Source of the DNA: Marivita sp051859345
GTDB lineage: Bacteria > Pseudomonadota > Alphaproteobacteria > Rhodobacterales > Rhodobacteraceae
Direction of reading: 5' to 3'
Length of the DNA stretch: 64,000 bases
Assembly (NCBI RefSeq): GCF_051859345.1
Contig: NZ_JBHYFV010000002.1
Location: 1 to 64,000 of the forward strand
The notes beneath the pieces were generated by a model that saw only the letters and a list, made by a program, of their open reading frames with translations, searched no databases and had not been told where the DNA came from. Numbering within the stretch: the stretch's first letter is position 1; each line of letters opens with the position of its first letter. Shown in pieces: positions 35,294-43,904 of this stretch. The translations under genes were made by a program, and so were the position numbers.

Positions 35294-35989
35294 ATGACCG
35301 ATCAATCCCGCGCGCTCTGTGTCCACCTCCTTACCGCCACGGGTGCAGTGTTTGCCATGCTGGCTCTGCTTGCCGCCGCACAAGAAGAGTGGTCGATCAT
35401 GTTTCTCTGGCTGGTCGTGGCCTTTGCCGTGGACGGCGTGGATGGTCCCCTGGCGCGGAAATACGACGTCAAGAACAACGCCCCACGCTTTGACGGGGTG
35501 CTTCTGGACCTGATCATCGACTATCTGACCTACGTTTTCATCCCGGCGTTTGCGCTGTTCCAATCCGGTCTGTTGCCCGGCTGGACAGGCTGGTTCGCGA
35601 TCATCGTGATCACCTTTGCCTCGGCCATGTATTTCGCCGATAGCCGGATGAAGACCACGGACAATTCGTTTCACGGATTTCCCGGCTGCTGGAACATGCT
35701 GGTGCTGGTTCTTTTCGCGATCGAGCCGAATTTCTGGGTGTCGCTGACGATGGTAGCGGTTCTTGCGGTGTCGATGTTCCTGCCGTTGAAGTTCATCCAC
35801 CCGGTGCGCACGGAACGCTGGCGCAATCTGTCATTGCCGATTGCCCTGGCCTGGACATTCTTTGCAGGCTGGGCGGCCTGGGTCGATTTCCACCCCGAAA
35901 GCTGGGCGCATTGGGGACTGATCGCGACATCGCTTTACCTGATCCTCGTTGGCATCGTTAAGCAGATTGTACCGACACGCAGCCAGTGA
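35294..35989 (+). CDS. pcs: Phosphatidylcholine synthase
   Basis: Condenses CDP-diacylglycerol with choline to give phosphatidylcholine in the inner membrane. This one-step route is known from alphaproteobacteria. The 231 residues have about seven hydrophobic segments. The CDP-alcohol phosphotransferase motif is visible as Asp47-x2-Asp50-Gly51-x2-Ala54-Arg55 followed by Gly68, Asp72 and Asp76. The 12-residue spacing between Arg and Gly is characteristic of Pcs. The start at 35294 is preferred over in-frame upstream codons, which overlap the mtaB end and lack membrane character. Confidence 0.9.
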   Translation: MTDQSRALCVHLLTATGAVFAMLALLAAAQEEWSIMFLWLVVAFAVDGVDGPLARKYDVKNNAPRFDGVLLDLIIDYLTYVFIPAFALFQSGLLPGWTGWFAIIVITFASAMYFADSRMKTTDNSFHGFPGCWNMLVLVLFAIEPNFWVSLTMVAVLAVSMFLPLKFIHPVRTERWRNLSLPIALAWTFFAGWAAWVDFHPESWAHWGLIATSLYLILVGIVKQIVPTRSQ

Positions 35990-36024
35990 TTGCCTTTGCC
36001 GGCAAAGCAGAGCATGGCTGAGTC

Positions 36025-36948
36025 ATGTTCGTTCCGAAGGCGCAAAATCCATTCCTGGCTGCGGTGTTGACACTGGCGGCATCGGCCTTTGTGGCCGGAA
36101 CCACCCTGTTGGCCAAGATGCTTGGAACCGATAGCCTGGGACCGCCGCTGAACCCGCTCCAGATCAGTCAGGGCCGTTTCGTGTTTGCCTTTCTGGCCTT
36201 TGCCATTGTGGCGCTCGCAATGCGGTTGACCTTCACACAGGTGGCCTGGACGACACATTCGCTGCGCGTTGTGTTCGGGTGGGGCGGGGTCACCCTGATG
36301 TTTGCCGCAGCCGCATTCATCCCGTTGTCGGACGCCACCGCGATCAGTTTTCTGAACCCGGTCATTGGTATGCTCCTGGCCATTCCATTCTTGGGTGAAC
36401 GGATAGGTCCGGTGCGCCTGACGGCGGCGGCAATTGCCCTGGCCGGGGCCATGATCCTGCTGCGACCGACGCCCGAGGCGTTTCAGCCCGCCGCATTGCT
36501 CGCACTTGGCGCGGCCTTTGCGCTTGGGCTTGAAATGATCGTGATGAAACGTCTGACCGGGCGCGAGGGGCCGCTGCAAATCCTTTTGATCAACAACGTG
36601 ATCGGGGTCGGGATCGCCTCGGCGGCGGCGGTCTGGGTGTGGATCGCGCCGACGCCGCAGCAATGGATGGCTCTTGCGGGAATCGGACTTCTGATGGCTT
36701 CGGCCCAGACCTGTTTCGTCAACGCGATTGCCCGCGCCGATGCCGGTTTTGTCGGCCCCTTCTTTTATGCCACGCTGGTCTTTGCCGCGCTCTATGACTT
36801 TGCCATCTTCGGTGTGCGCCCCGATGCGGTGTCGGTGACAGGCACACTGATCATCCTGTGTGGTGCAGGCCTTCTGATGTGGCGCGAAGGCCGGATCAGG
36901 CCTTCAGTCGGTAACCCCGCCGAAAAAATGACCACGCCACTAGATTGA
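36025..36948 (+). CDS. DMT/EamA family transporter
   Basis: 307-residue inner-membrane exporter with ten hydrophobic segments arranged as two EamA repeats (about 10-140 and 155-290). The last segment is followed by a short basic tail. The substrate is unknown; family members export amino acids, nucleobases or similar metabolites. The 3' end overlaps the convergent ABC-2 permease gene by 53 bases. Confidence 0.85.
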   Translation: MFVPKAQNPFLAAVLTLAASAFVAGTTLLAKMLGTDSLGPPLNPLQISQGRFVFAFLAFAIVALAMRLTFTQVAWTTHSLRVVFGWGGVTLMFAAAAFIPLSDATAISFLNPVIGMLLAIPFLGERIGPVRLTAAAIALAGAMILLRPTPEAFQPAALLALGAAFALGLEMIVMKRLTGREGPLQILLINNVIGVGIASAAAVWVWIAPTPQQWMALAGIGLLMASAQTCFVNAIARADAGFVGPFFYATLVFAALYDFAIFGVRPDAVSVTGTLIILCGAGLLMWREGRIRPSVGNPAEKMTTPLD

Positions 36949-37705
36949 TCGCCACGGTACCGGCCAAGGCCACAACGGCTCCCAAGACCGGGCTGCTGTC
37001 GGACACACCGATCATGCCCCAACGGACCCCGTCGATCAGGTAGAAGATCGGGTTGGCGTGGGTGATGTCGTTCAGGACCGGGGGCAAAGCCTCGACCGAA
37101 TAGAAGGTGCCCGACAGGAAGGCGAGCGGCGTCACGATAAAGTTGGTGATGGCCGCCATCTGATCGAACTTTTCAGCATAGATTCCGGCGACCATTCCGA
37201 TACCCGACAAGAGCGCTGCACCGATGATGACGAAATAAAGTGCGGCAATGGGATGGTGTGGAACAATGCCAAGGAACACCCAAAGCGCCACTGCAATGGC
37301 GATGGCCACCATCAGCCCGCGCGCGACACCTCCGGCCAGGTAGCCCAGAACCAACTCTCCGGCGGCCAGCGGCGGCATGAGCGTGTCCACGATGTTGCCC
37401 TGCACCTTGGACACCACGATCGACGACGATGTGTTGGCAAAGGCGTTCTGGATCACGGTCATCATCAAGATACCCGGCGCGATGAAGGTGGTGAAATCCA
37501 CCCCCATCACATCGCCCCGCCGGGGACCAATCGCGATGGTGAAGATCAGCATGAAAAGTCCGGCAGTGACCAGCGGAGCAAGCAACGTCTGGGTCCAGAC
37601 ATTCATGAAACGCAGGATTTCCCGCTGACCCAGCGTGTAGAGGCCCAGCCAGTTCACCCGTCCAAATCGGCGCTCGTTCGCGATCATATGCTCTGTGTGC
37701 TGCAT
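36896..37705 (-). CDS. ABC-2 type transporter permease
   Basis: 269-residue membrane protein with six hydrophobic segments (about 43-63, 75-95, 118-145, 155-180, 185-205, 240-260). It carries the ABC-2 signature region near FIVTPLAFLSGTFYSVEALP (about 190-209), the layout of YadH/NodJ-like permeases. No ATP-binding gene is adjacent, so its ATPase must be elsewhere. The substrate is unknown. The gene is divergent from gcrA and its last 53 bases overlap the DMT gene. Confidence 0.85.
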   Translation of the reverse strand: MQHTEHMIANERRFGRVNWLGLYTLGQREILRFMNVWTQTLLAPLVTAGLFMLIFTIAIGPRRGDVMGVDFTTFIAPGILMMTVIQNAFANTSSSIVVSKVQGNIVDTLMPPLAAGELVLGYLAGGVARGLMVAIAIAVALWVFLGIVPHHPIAALYFVIIGAALLSGIGMVAGIYAEKFDQMAAITNFIVTPLAFLSGTFYSVEALPPVLNDITHANPIFYLIDGVRWGMIGVSDSSPVLGAVVALAGTVAINLVAWSFFRRGYRLKA

Positions 37706-37732
37706 TGCGTGCCTCTTGCTGTGCGGCGCGGG

Positions 37733-37760
37733 TTGTAACTCGCCCGCGCATGATTAGAAT
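37733..37760 (+). promoter_or_regulatory. Putative sigma-70 promoter of gcrA
   Basis: TTGTAA (37733-37738), 16-base spacer, TAGAAT (37755-37760), about 65 bases before the gcrA ATG. It sits in the 120-base gap shared with the divergent ABC-2 permease gene. No GANTC methylation site was noticed at the promoter. Confidence 0.5.
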
Positions 37761-37825
37761 AGAGAGCGACTTAGAGATTTCGGGCGGCCAAGGCAAATGG
37801 CCGCTCTTTTTGATGGAGGGCGACT

Positions 37826-38407
37826 ATGTCCTGGACCGATGAACGCGTAGACATGCTCAAGAAGATGTGGGGCGAAGGCCAGTCGGCCAGCCAGATCGCC
37901 AAGGAACTGGGTGGAGTGACCCGCAACGCTGTGATTGGCAAGGTGCATCGCCTTGGCCTGTCGAACCGCGCCGGTGCTGCTGGCACTGCCAAGCCCGACC
38001 TGAAACCGGCAGCCAAGACAGAGGCGGCCAAGCCCAAGGCGGCGCCGAAACCTGTGCCTGTGGTCAAGCCGGTCAAGCCCGAAGTGCTGATGGAGACAAA
38101 ATCCGCGACCCCGCCCTCGAGCCCGCGCAAGCAGATCATTCCGGCAGGTCAGCCCCTGCCGCCGCAGCCTTCTGCAAATGAAATCAGCCCCGAGGCTCTG
38201 GCCAAGGTGAACGCGGTCGAGAAGAAAGCCAAGAAACTGACGCTGATGGAGCTGACCGAGCGGACCTGCAAATGGCCCGTGGGCGATCCGGCAACCCCTG
38301 ACTTCTGGTTCTGCGGCCTTCCTGTGCAGCAGGGCAAACCCTATTGCGAGGCGCATGTTGGCGTTGCGTTCCAGCCCATGAGTTCGCGCCGGGACCGTCG
38401 GCGCTGA
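37826..38407 (+). CDS. gcrA: GcrA cell cycle regulator
   Basis: Alphaproteobacterial cell-cycle transcription factor that works with sigma-70 at CcrM-methylated GANTC promoters. The 193 residues carry the diagnostic N-terminus MSWTDERVDMLKKMWGEG followed by the helix-turn-helix SASQIAKELGGVTRNAVIGKVHRLGLS (split here over two helices). After an Ala/Pro/Lys linker (about 55-120) comes the C-terminal sigma-binding segment with TCKWPVGDP and a CGLPVQQGKPYC stretch. A GGAGGG ribosome site precedes the ATG. Confidence 0.94.
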   Translation: MSWTDERVDMLKKMWGEGQSASQIAKELGGVTRNAVIGKVHRLGLSNRAGAAGTAKPDLKPAAKTEAAKPKAAPKPVPVVKPVKPEVLMETKSATPPSSPRKQIIPAGQPLPPQPSANEISPEALAKVNAVEKKAKKLTLMELTERTCKWPVGDPATPDFWFCGLPVQQGKPYCEAHVGVAFQPMSSRRDRRR

Positions 38408-38412
38408 AGGCT

Positions 38413-38469
38413 CACCTCTGGGGGAGAGGTGCAAACAGAAACGCGAAGGAGCGGATGACCCGCTCCTTC
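38413..38469. terminator. Paired hairpins between convergent gcrA and GtrII genes
   Basis: CACCTCT-GGGGG-AGAGGTG (38413-38431) is followed by GAAGGAGCGG-ATGAC-CCGCTCCTTC (38445-38469), starting 6 bases after the gcrA stop. No strong T-run follows on the plus strand. On the minus strand a weak CGTTTCTGTTT run comes after the larger stem, so this may serve as a bidirectional terminator. Confidence 0.5.
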
Positions 38470-38526
38470 ACAATCCAAATATCCGGCAACCCATTTGGTG
38501 AACCGCAATCAAGCCGCCTTGTCAGG

Positions 38527-39951
38527 TCAGCTTGCCGGTCTGATGTCCAGGGTTGGACCTTGCGCTGATGGCTTTAGCCAGATTTCCGACGGGCATGGCC
38601 CCGGAACCGTAGACGGACAACAATCCTTGCCGTCCAGACACACAGCGATGTCACGCCCGGTCAGAAGTTTCAAACGCGACGCCAGCCCGCGTGTATCCTG
38701 AACAAATGCCTTTTGCGCCGATGCAAGCTGCAACGCGTCATCCACGATCACAAGCGGGCCTTCAACCGCGGCAACCTGTGTCGCAAACGCCCGCGTTTCA
38801 TCTTGCCAGTCCCGGTACTGCATTTGCTGGAGGCCGGATTGCAAACCATAGCTGCCGACAACAAGCAGGATGAAATTGCGCGCAATCCGTCCCATGTAGC
38901 CCGGTTCGGCAGAGATATAGTATGTTGCGCGCACGACGATCAGCGCGTGGATCATCCATATCACGAAGTTGGCTCGCGGCGGTACATAGAGACCCATCTT
39001 GAGGACCTGAGCCGCAAGCATGGCCAGCGCAAGACCAAGCAAAGCATAGAGATAGAGCGCTTCGAGCGGGGCGCGTTTGATGAGAACGACCGTTGCGGCG
39101 ACCAAGAAGCACAGGTGGGTGTAAATCGCCGGTTCAAAGTAGAAGGTCGAGAAAATCGCGAAGTTCTTCAAGCTATCTATCAGAAGCGGGATGTTGCCCA
39201 GATAGCCTGCCAGATCCGCTGCTGGCGTGGCTTCGCGCCAATCGGCGAGCGGAATGCCGAAGACATCGTGAACGTAGAAGTTGATCGAATACACCGTCAG
39301 CACCGCAATCGCAAAGCTGACCACAAACAAGGTCAGCAGTCCGGCAAGATCCTTGATCGAACGGTCTTCCGTCCGCATGACCACAATCGCAAGGATCAGC
39401 AGCGGATAGTTCGTGTACGACATGAAGGTCGCCACGATAAACGGAACCATGAGCAGGCGCAGGGTCTTGACCGTCACATGATGTGCGATCACCGCGAACA
39501 GCGCCACCAGCGCGATGCCCGGCAACAACGTGTTGAACCAGAGCGACATCAGCAAGGCCGATGGCGATACCGCAATCATGAGCGATGCCACAACGGCAAA
39601 CCACGTCGCGTTTTCGTTTGTTCGGAACATCAAACGACCGACGCTTGCCGCGATGGTGGCCCAGCAGACCTGGTACATGAAGTAGTTGAGCCAGGACGGA
39701 GTCGTGACCTCGCGAAGATGCCAAAGATAGCTTAGCCAGCGGCCTTCGTCTTTGGTCTTGTGCCAAAAACCCGAAGGGTCCGCGAAAAGCGCAGGGTAGT
39801 CATCGAACCGCAGCATCGGATCAATGAGGTTCGGTGCCGAAATCACCAAGAGCCCGACAAGGGTCGCCAACAGCGTCGGCCAAAGCGATATGTCCCGGCG
39901 TGCGGACGCCACGCCGTGGAACGCAGCGGGGCTGACAGTCGCGTCCGTCAT
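38527..39951 (-). CDS. GtrII-like polytopic glucosyltransferase (GtrC-type)
   Basis: 474-residue inner-membrane protein with about ten hydrophobic segments, an acidic pair in the first periplasmic loop (PMLRFDDYPALF, about residues 45-56) and a C-terminal soluble tail (about 395-474) with a Cys-rich CLDGKDCCPS. The layout resembles the GtrII family, which transfers a sugar from undecaprenyl phosphate onto a surface glycan on the periplasmic side. The family call leans on the adjacent gtrA and gtrB. The start at 39951 overlaps the methyltransferase stop by 4 bases. Acceptor and sugar are unknown. Confidence 0.7.
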   Translation of the reverse strand: MTDATVSPAAFHGVASARRDISLWPTLLATLVGLLVISAPNLIDPMLRFDDYPALFADPSGFWHKTKDEGRWLSYLWHLREVTTPSWLNYFMYQVCWATIAASVGRLMFRTNENATWFAVVASLMIAVSPSALLMSLWFNTLLPGIALVALFAVIAHHVTVKTLRLLMVPFIVATFMSYTNYPLLILAIVVMRTEDRSIKDLAGLLTLFVVSFAIAVLTVYSINFYVHDVFGIPLADWREATPAADLAGYLGNIPLLIDSLKNFAIFSTFYFEPAIYTHLCFLVAATVVLIKRAPLEALYLYALLGLALAMLAAQVLKMGLYVPPRANFVIWMIHALIVVRATYYISAEPGYMGRIARNFILLVVGSYGLQSGLQQMQYRDWQDETRAFATQVAAVEGPLVIVDDALQLASAQKAFVQDTRGLASRLKLLTGRDIAVCLDGKDCCPSTVPGPCPSEIWLKPSAQGPTLDIRPAS

Positions 39952-40709
39952 GACTGGTGCGCGCTCCGACGTGCCCGCGTGGCGATCAGCGACGCACGGG
40001 TCTGTGCGATCTGCGTGACAGCCGCTTGCGGCAGATGCGACACGATTCCACGGCGCAGACGCCACTTGAGATCACCGGCGTTCCGGACTTTTTGCCCCTC
40101 GGGAATGGCGCAACTGGTGACCGCCTCGGGAAGCCCGGCACGCCCTGCGTCATTGACATACAGAACCGCGTTGTAGCGATACCAGGGTTCAACGTCGGAA
40201 TGGCCTTTGAGGTGCGGCCGGATGCAATCATAGGCGCGATAGCCACGGGCCGCGAACTTGTCTTGCCAGAACGACAAGGGCTGTTCGTTAACATGAAACT
40301 CGCCACCCTGACCAACCACGGCCGCCGAAAAAAGCACGCGGTCCGCCGCGCCTGTCAGGCTGTCGACAAGCGCATCGGACGCTTCGAACGGAAGGTGCTC
40401 ACCCACTTCGAGGCTTTGGGCGAGATCGAATTTCCGATCAAGATGTACAGGTTTGGTCAGGTCTTTTGCCGAAAAGCTGTCCGGCGCAATCGCCAGCGAG
40501 GTTCGGTTGACATAGTCACCATCCACACCATGCACGGTCTGGATTCCGGCGCGATGCCATTCATCAAGCCAGACACCCCGTCCACAGCCAAGATCAAGAA
40601 CACTTTGCGGGGCAAGCCAGTCTTGCAACAGACCGATAAACGCCTGTGCGGACCGGCGCGCGCCGTCGTCGATGTAATCAAAAAACGTGTCGTTGTAGAT
40701 ATGGCTCAT
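39948..40709 (-). CDS. Class I SAM-dependent methyltransferase in gtr cassette
   Basis: 253-residue enzyme. The SAM-binding motif I is VLDLGCGRGVWLDEW (about residues 37-51), motif II is HGVDGDYVN, and FDLAQSLEVGEHLP is the post-I acidic region. The C-terminal half (GGEFHVNEQPLSFWQDKFAARGY) resembles methyltransferases of polysaccharide clusters. It overlaps gtrA by 4 bases upstream and the GtrII gene by 4 bases downstream, so it is embedded in the cassette. It may methylate the sugar or lipid-linked intermediate handled by the Gtr proteins (inference). Confidence 0.8.
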   Translation of the reverse strand: MSHIYNDTFFDYIDDGARRSAQAFIGLLQDWLAPQSVLDLGCGRGVWLDEWHRAGIQTVHGVDGDYVNRTSLAIAPDSFSAKDLTKPVHLDRKFDLAQSLEVGEHLPFEASDALVDSLTGAADRVLFSAAVVGQGGEFHVNEQPLSFWQDKFAARGYRAYDCIRPHLKGHSDVEPWYRYNAVLYVNDAGRAGLPEAVTSCAIPEGQKVRNAGDLKWRLRRGIVSHLPQAAVTQIAQTRASLIATRARRSAHQS

Positions 40710-41110
40710 GTGGATGTCTCCAAGTGGTCCTGCGCGGTCTTGAAGACCCAGCGCGACATGATGAGGTAATTTTGGATAGGTAGGACAAGCGTCACGATCC
40801 CGGCGGCGATCACGGGCGCGATGTTCAGGCTGGGTGCAATACAACCGGTGATCAGCGCAGAGGTGATCAACCCGCAGCCGATCATCGCGATGAAGCGGCC
40901 AAACTGCCGTGTGTCGGCCACGGATGTGCGAAAGGTGAACCCTGCCTGAGCCGAATACTGAAACGTAACCGCCAGCAGGAACGCCACCGCGTTGGCCACA
41001 ATCTGCGCAATGCCCAGCCAAAGAAACAGGGCATAGAGCGCGATGTACAGCCCGGCCACCGCAACGCCTACACATGCGAAGCGCAGTTTTATTGCACTAC
41101 TGGGCGACAT
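40706..41110 (-). CDS. gtrA: GtrA family flippase-like membrane protein
   Basis: 134 residues with four hydrophobic segments (about 10-28, 32-52, 72-92, 97-117). The family stretch FQYSAQAGFTFRTS lies between the second and third segments. GtrA proteins are thought to flip undecaprenyl-phosphate-linked sugars across the inner membrane. The ATG is 1 base after the gtrB stop and the stop overlaps the methyltransferase start. Confidence 0.85.
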   Translation of the reverse strand: MSPSSAIKLRFACVGVAVAGLYIALYALFLWLGIAQIVANAVAFLLAVTFQYSAQAGFTFRTSVADTRQFGRFIAMIGCGLITSALITGCIAPSLNIAPVIAAGIVTLVLPIQNYLIMSRWVFKTAQDHLETST

Positions 41111-41111
41111 G

Positions 41112-42062
41112 TCAGGCCCGCGTTCTCAGTTGCACTGGCATCGGGGTTTCGGTGTCTTCCGAGACGAAATACAGCGGGCGGTTCTTCGCTTCGAGGTAAA
41201 GGCGGCCGATATATTCCCCAAGAATACCAAGGGTCAGAAGCTGAACCCCGGAAAACGCGCTGATGGCAAGGATCACCGACGCCCACCCCGGAACCGTCTG
41301 GTAGGCAAGCATCGAGTGAATCACATAAATCATCATCAGCCCCGAGACACCGAGGCTCACGAAGGACAGTCGGGTCGCCAGACGCAAGGGCTTGGTCGAA
41401 AAGGCGGTCATCGCATCCATGGCAAGACGGATCATCTTGCGCAGTGGGTATTTCGTTTCCCCAACCGTACGGGCGGCGCGGGTGTATTCGATGCCGATCT
41501 GGCGAAACCCGACCCAGGCAAACATGCCCCGCACAAAGCGTGCCTTTTCCGGCATCGCAAGCACAGCGTCGAGGGCGCGGCGGCTGACCAGTCGAAAATC
41601 GCCGGTGTCTTTGGGGATGTCGACGTCCGACATCAGGTTCAAGAGGCGGTAAAACACACTGGCTGTCGCGCGTTTGAACCAGGTTTCACCCTGACGTTCC
41701 TGACGGCGCCCATAGACCACGTCGTACCCACGGTCCATCAGTGACATCATGTCCGACAACAGCTCTGGCGGGTCTTGCAGATCGGCGTCGAGCATGAAGA
41801 TACGTCCACCCCGCGCCGCTTCAAGACCGGCGGTCAGGGCAATCTGGTGGCCCCGGTTCATTGACATCCGCAGACCGCGCAATTGAGGGACACGGGTCTG
41901 GGCGGCAAGAATGGCCTCCCACGTTCCGTCAGTGGAACCGTCATCCACCAGAATAATCTCGGCACGATCCTTGTAAGGCGCGATCACGGATTCCAGCCTG
42001 CTGACCAGCGCAGGAATTGCCTCTTCCTCGTTCATGCAGGGAACGACGACTGACAGAAACAT
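41112..42062 (-). CDS. gtrB: Undecaprenyl-phosphate glycosyltransferase (GtrB-type, GT2)
   Basis: 316-residue family 2 glycosyltransferase. The N-terminal GT-A domain holds EIILVDDGSTDGTWEAI (about 34-50) and the metal-binding FMLDADLQDPPELL. Two C-terminal membrane segments lie at about 232-255 and 268-290. Such proteins load glucose or a related sugar onto undecaprenyl phosphate. It is first in the operon gtrB-gtrA-methyltransferase-GtrII. A small hairpin covers its ribosome site. Confidence 0.9.
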   Translation of the reverse strand: MFLSVVVPCMNEEEAIPALVSRLESVIAPYKDRAEIILVDDGSTDGTWEAILAAQTRVPQLRGLRMSMNRGHQIALTAGLEAARGGRIFMLDADLQDPPELLSDMMSLMDRGYDVVYGRRQERQGETWFKRATASVFYRLLNLMSDVDIPKDTGDFRLVSRRALDAVLAMPEKARFVRGMFAWVGFRQIGIEYTRAARTVGETKYPLRKMIRLAMDAMTAFSTKPLRLATRLSFVSLGVSGLMMIYVIHSMLAYQTVPGWASVILAISAFSGVQLLTLGILGEYIGRLYLEAKNRPLYFVSEDTETPMPVQLRTRA

Positions 42063-42070
42063 GAGAAATC

Positions 42071-42085
42071 TCCAAACCGTTTGGA
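42071..42085 (-). promoter_or_regulatory. Hairpin next to the gtrB ribosome binding site
   Basis: TCCAAAC-C-GTTTGGA on the plus strand; on the gtrB transcript the 3' arm overlaps the start of the Shine-Dalgarno stretch TTTGGAG, 9 bases before the ATG. It could tune translation or be an operator half-pair. The arms are only 7 bp with a 1-base centre, so an RNA loop would need to open inner pairs. Confidence 0.35.
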
Positions 42086-42251
42086 AGTGGATTAACTGCG
42101 GTTTATGTCGATAATCAGGCCAAGTTTGGGTGATTTAAGAGAATTCCATGGACAGCGGATCGCACGGCACCATGCCCGCCGCGCGTTGAACTTGCGCATC
42201 TTTTCGCAATCCCTGCGCCCTGCCAGAATGCGCGTAGCTGACCAAAGCCCA

Positions 42252-42563
42252 TCAGGCGCAGTCAAGGTCAACCACCATGATACCGTCAGCGCCGCCTGCG
42301 CAAAGATCGCAAAGGCGCTGACCCAACTCTTTGTGGGTCGGGTGATCTGCATAAAGCTCCAACGCCGCGCGGTCGGTGAATCGAATGACAAACCCATCCG
42401 AGACCTGTGGCGACTTGCCCTCGAAATCGCGATTGGGGCCAAAATCGAAGGCAAGAACGCCGTCAAGCGCCCCGCTGAAGGTGGCGAGGTCCGACAGAAT
42501 GGCGCGGCGGCTTTCCGGGGATGCATCGGCGCGGAAGGTGCAGAAAACACAGTGCAAGATCAT
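42252..42563 (-). CDS. Dabb domain (stress-responsive alpha/beta barrel) protein
   Basis: 103-residue dimeric ferredoxin-like barrel family. Visible are the opening strand MILHCVFCTF, the helix with SRRAILSDLATFSGALDG, and the late YADHPTHKELGQRL, which is the typical Dabb ending. The function of most bacterial members is unknown. The ATG overlaps the MFS stop by 4 bases, so the two are probably co-translated. A 189-base gap follows to gtrB. Confidence 0.8.
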   Translation of the reverse strand: MILHCVFCTFRADASPESRRAILSDLATFSGALDGVLAFDFGPNRDFEGKSPQVSDGFVIRFTDRAALELYADHPTHKELGQRLCDLCAGGADGIMVVDLDCA

Positions 42564-43801
42564 GGGTCAATGTCCGGTTGGTTGGGGATTTGGGTCTGAC
42601 GAGGCGCGTCAAGCGGCAGGCGGCGCACAAGAAACCATAACGTGATCCAAATGCCGCTTCCCACAAGTGCATAGGTGGCAAGGACCAGGGTCAGATCCTG
42701 AAGTGGCATCTCTCCAACAGTGCTGACATTGCGCGATGCGATCCAGAGACTGAAGGCAAAGACGATCCGGCCTGCGAAGCTCTGGATGGAAAGATAGGTG
42801 GCGCGCATTCCGTCCGACAAGAGCGGCTGGGTGGTGGCAAGGATGAAGGGGCGTGACAGGCTGTCGGGCACCATGCGCAGGAACAGGATGGTGATTGCAA
42901 GCAGACTTTGGTTCAGGGCAAGCACGGCGCACAGAACGATCTGTAGCGCAAAAGCCAGAAGCAGTATCCGTGCAAGGCCGATGCGGTCGCGAATCCGGGG
43001 TGCCGCGAACGAGGCGGCGACGGACACTGCCATCATCACACCGACAACCAGACCCGAGACCAGCGGTGCTTCGCCAGAAAGCCCGACCTGCGCGAGTGCC
43101 GCAAGGATGAAAGGTTGGCCAAACACAAACGGCACATGCGAAAAGCCGTACATCACGACGCCAAGCGCAAAAAGCCAAAGCAGGACAGGATTGCGGAATG
43201 CCGCTGCAATCGCCGCCCCGAACCCCACGGCATCGGCCTCGCCCAAGTCATGTGGGCTGTCACGCAAGCGCGATGCAAGGATCAGCATCACCACAAAGGC
43301 GGCCCCGCTGAGGATGAAGGGAAGAACCGGAACGGCGCGGGCCATGAGGCCCCCGGTCACAGCCGAGACCATGAGCGCGACAAAGGTAAAGCGCCAGAGG
43401 CGGAGTTCCTGCGCTTCGACCTCGGATTCGCGGCCTTCGGCGGCAAGGGTTTCGTAAAGCAATGAGCTGTCCGTACCCGAAGCGAACGCGATGGACGCGC
43501 CAAGCAGGACTTGGGCAAGCGCAAAGGTGGCAAAGCTGTCACCCGTCACAAAGCAGACCATCGCCGCGATGCCGGCAAAGGCCGACGCCAGAAGCGTCTC
43601 GCGACGTCCGATGCGATCGGACATATAACCCGAGGGAACCTCGAACACGGTCGTGCCTATATCGTAGATCGCATAAAGCAGAACGGCTTCGGCTGCCGAC
43701 AGACTGTCCTGCAGGAACAGAAACCACGTCGCCTGCCAGAAAAGAAGGTTCTGGGCGAACTTTATCCACGCAAGCAGGGTCAGGTTTCGGGCGATGGACA
43801 C
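42560..43801 (-). CDS. Major facilitator superfamily transporter
   Basis: 413-residue MFS protein with twelve hydrophobic segments. The loop 2-3 motif appears as SGYMSDRIGRRETLLAS (about residues 57-73). Helices 1-6 and 7-12 are separated by a loop near residues 190-210 (RLRDSPHDLGEADAVG). The substrate is unknown. The GTG start at 43801 has no clear Shine-Dalgarno and could be set differently. It is divergent from rimO with a ~100-base gap and is co-transcribed with the Dabb gene. Confidence 0.85.
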   Translation of the reverse strand: MSIARNLTLLAWIKFAQNLLFWQATWFLFLQDSLSAAEAVLLYAIYDIGTTVFEVPSGYMSDRIGRRETLLASAFAGIAAMVCFVTGDSFATFALAQVLLGASIAFASGTDSSLLYETLAAEGRESEVEAQELRLWRFTFVALMVSAVTGGLMARAVPVLPFILSGAAFVVMLILASRLRDSPHDLGEADAVGFGAAIAAAFRNPVLLWLFALGVVMYGFSHVPFVFGQPFILAALAQVGLSGEAPLVSGLVVGVMMAVSVAASFAAPRIRDRIGLARILLLAFALQIVLCAVLALNQSLLAITILFLRMVPDSLSRPFILATTQPLLSDGMRATYLSIQSFAGRIVFAFSLWIASRNVSTVGEMPLQDLTLVLATYALVGSGIWITLWFLVRRLPLDAPRQTQIPNQPDIDP

Positions 43802-43904
43802 GTCGACGACGGCTTTCGGGCAAAAGGCTTGCGGACAGTGTTGTGGCTAAGGCTGATGCGCGCAACCCCTTCCCCACGGGCCGCCGAGCCTCTATGTGAG
43901 CGTC

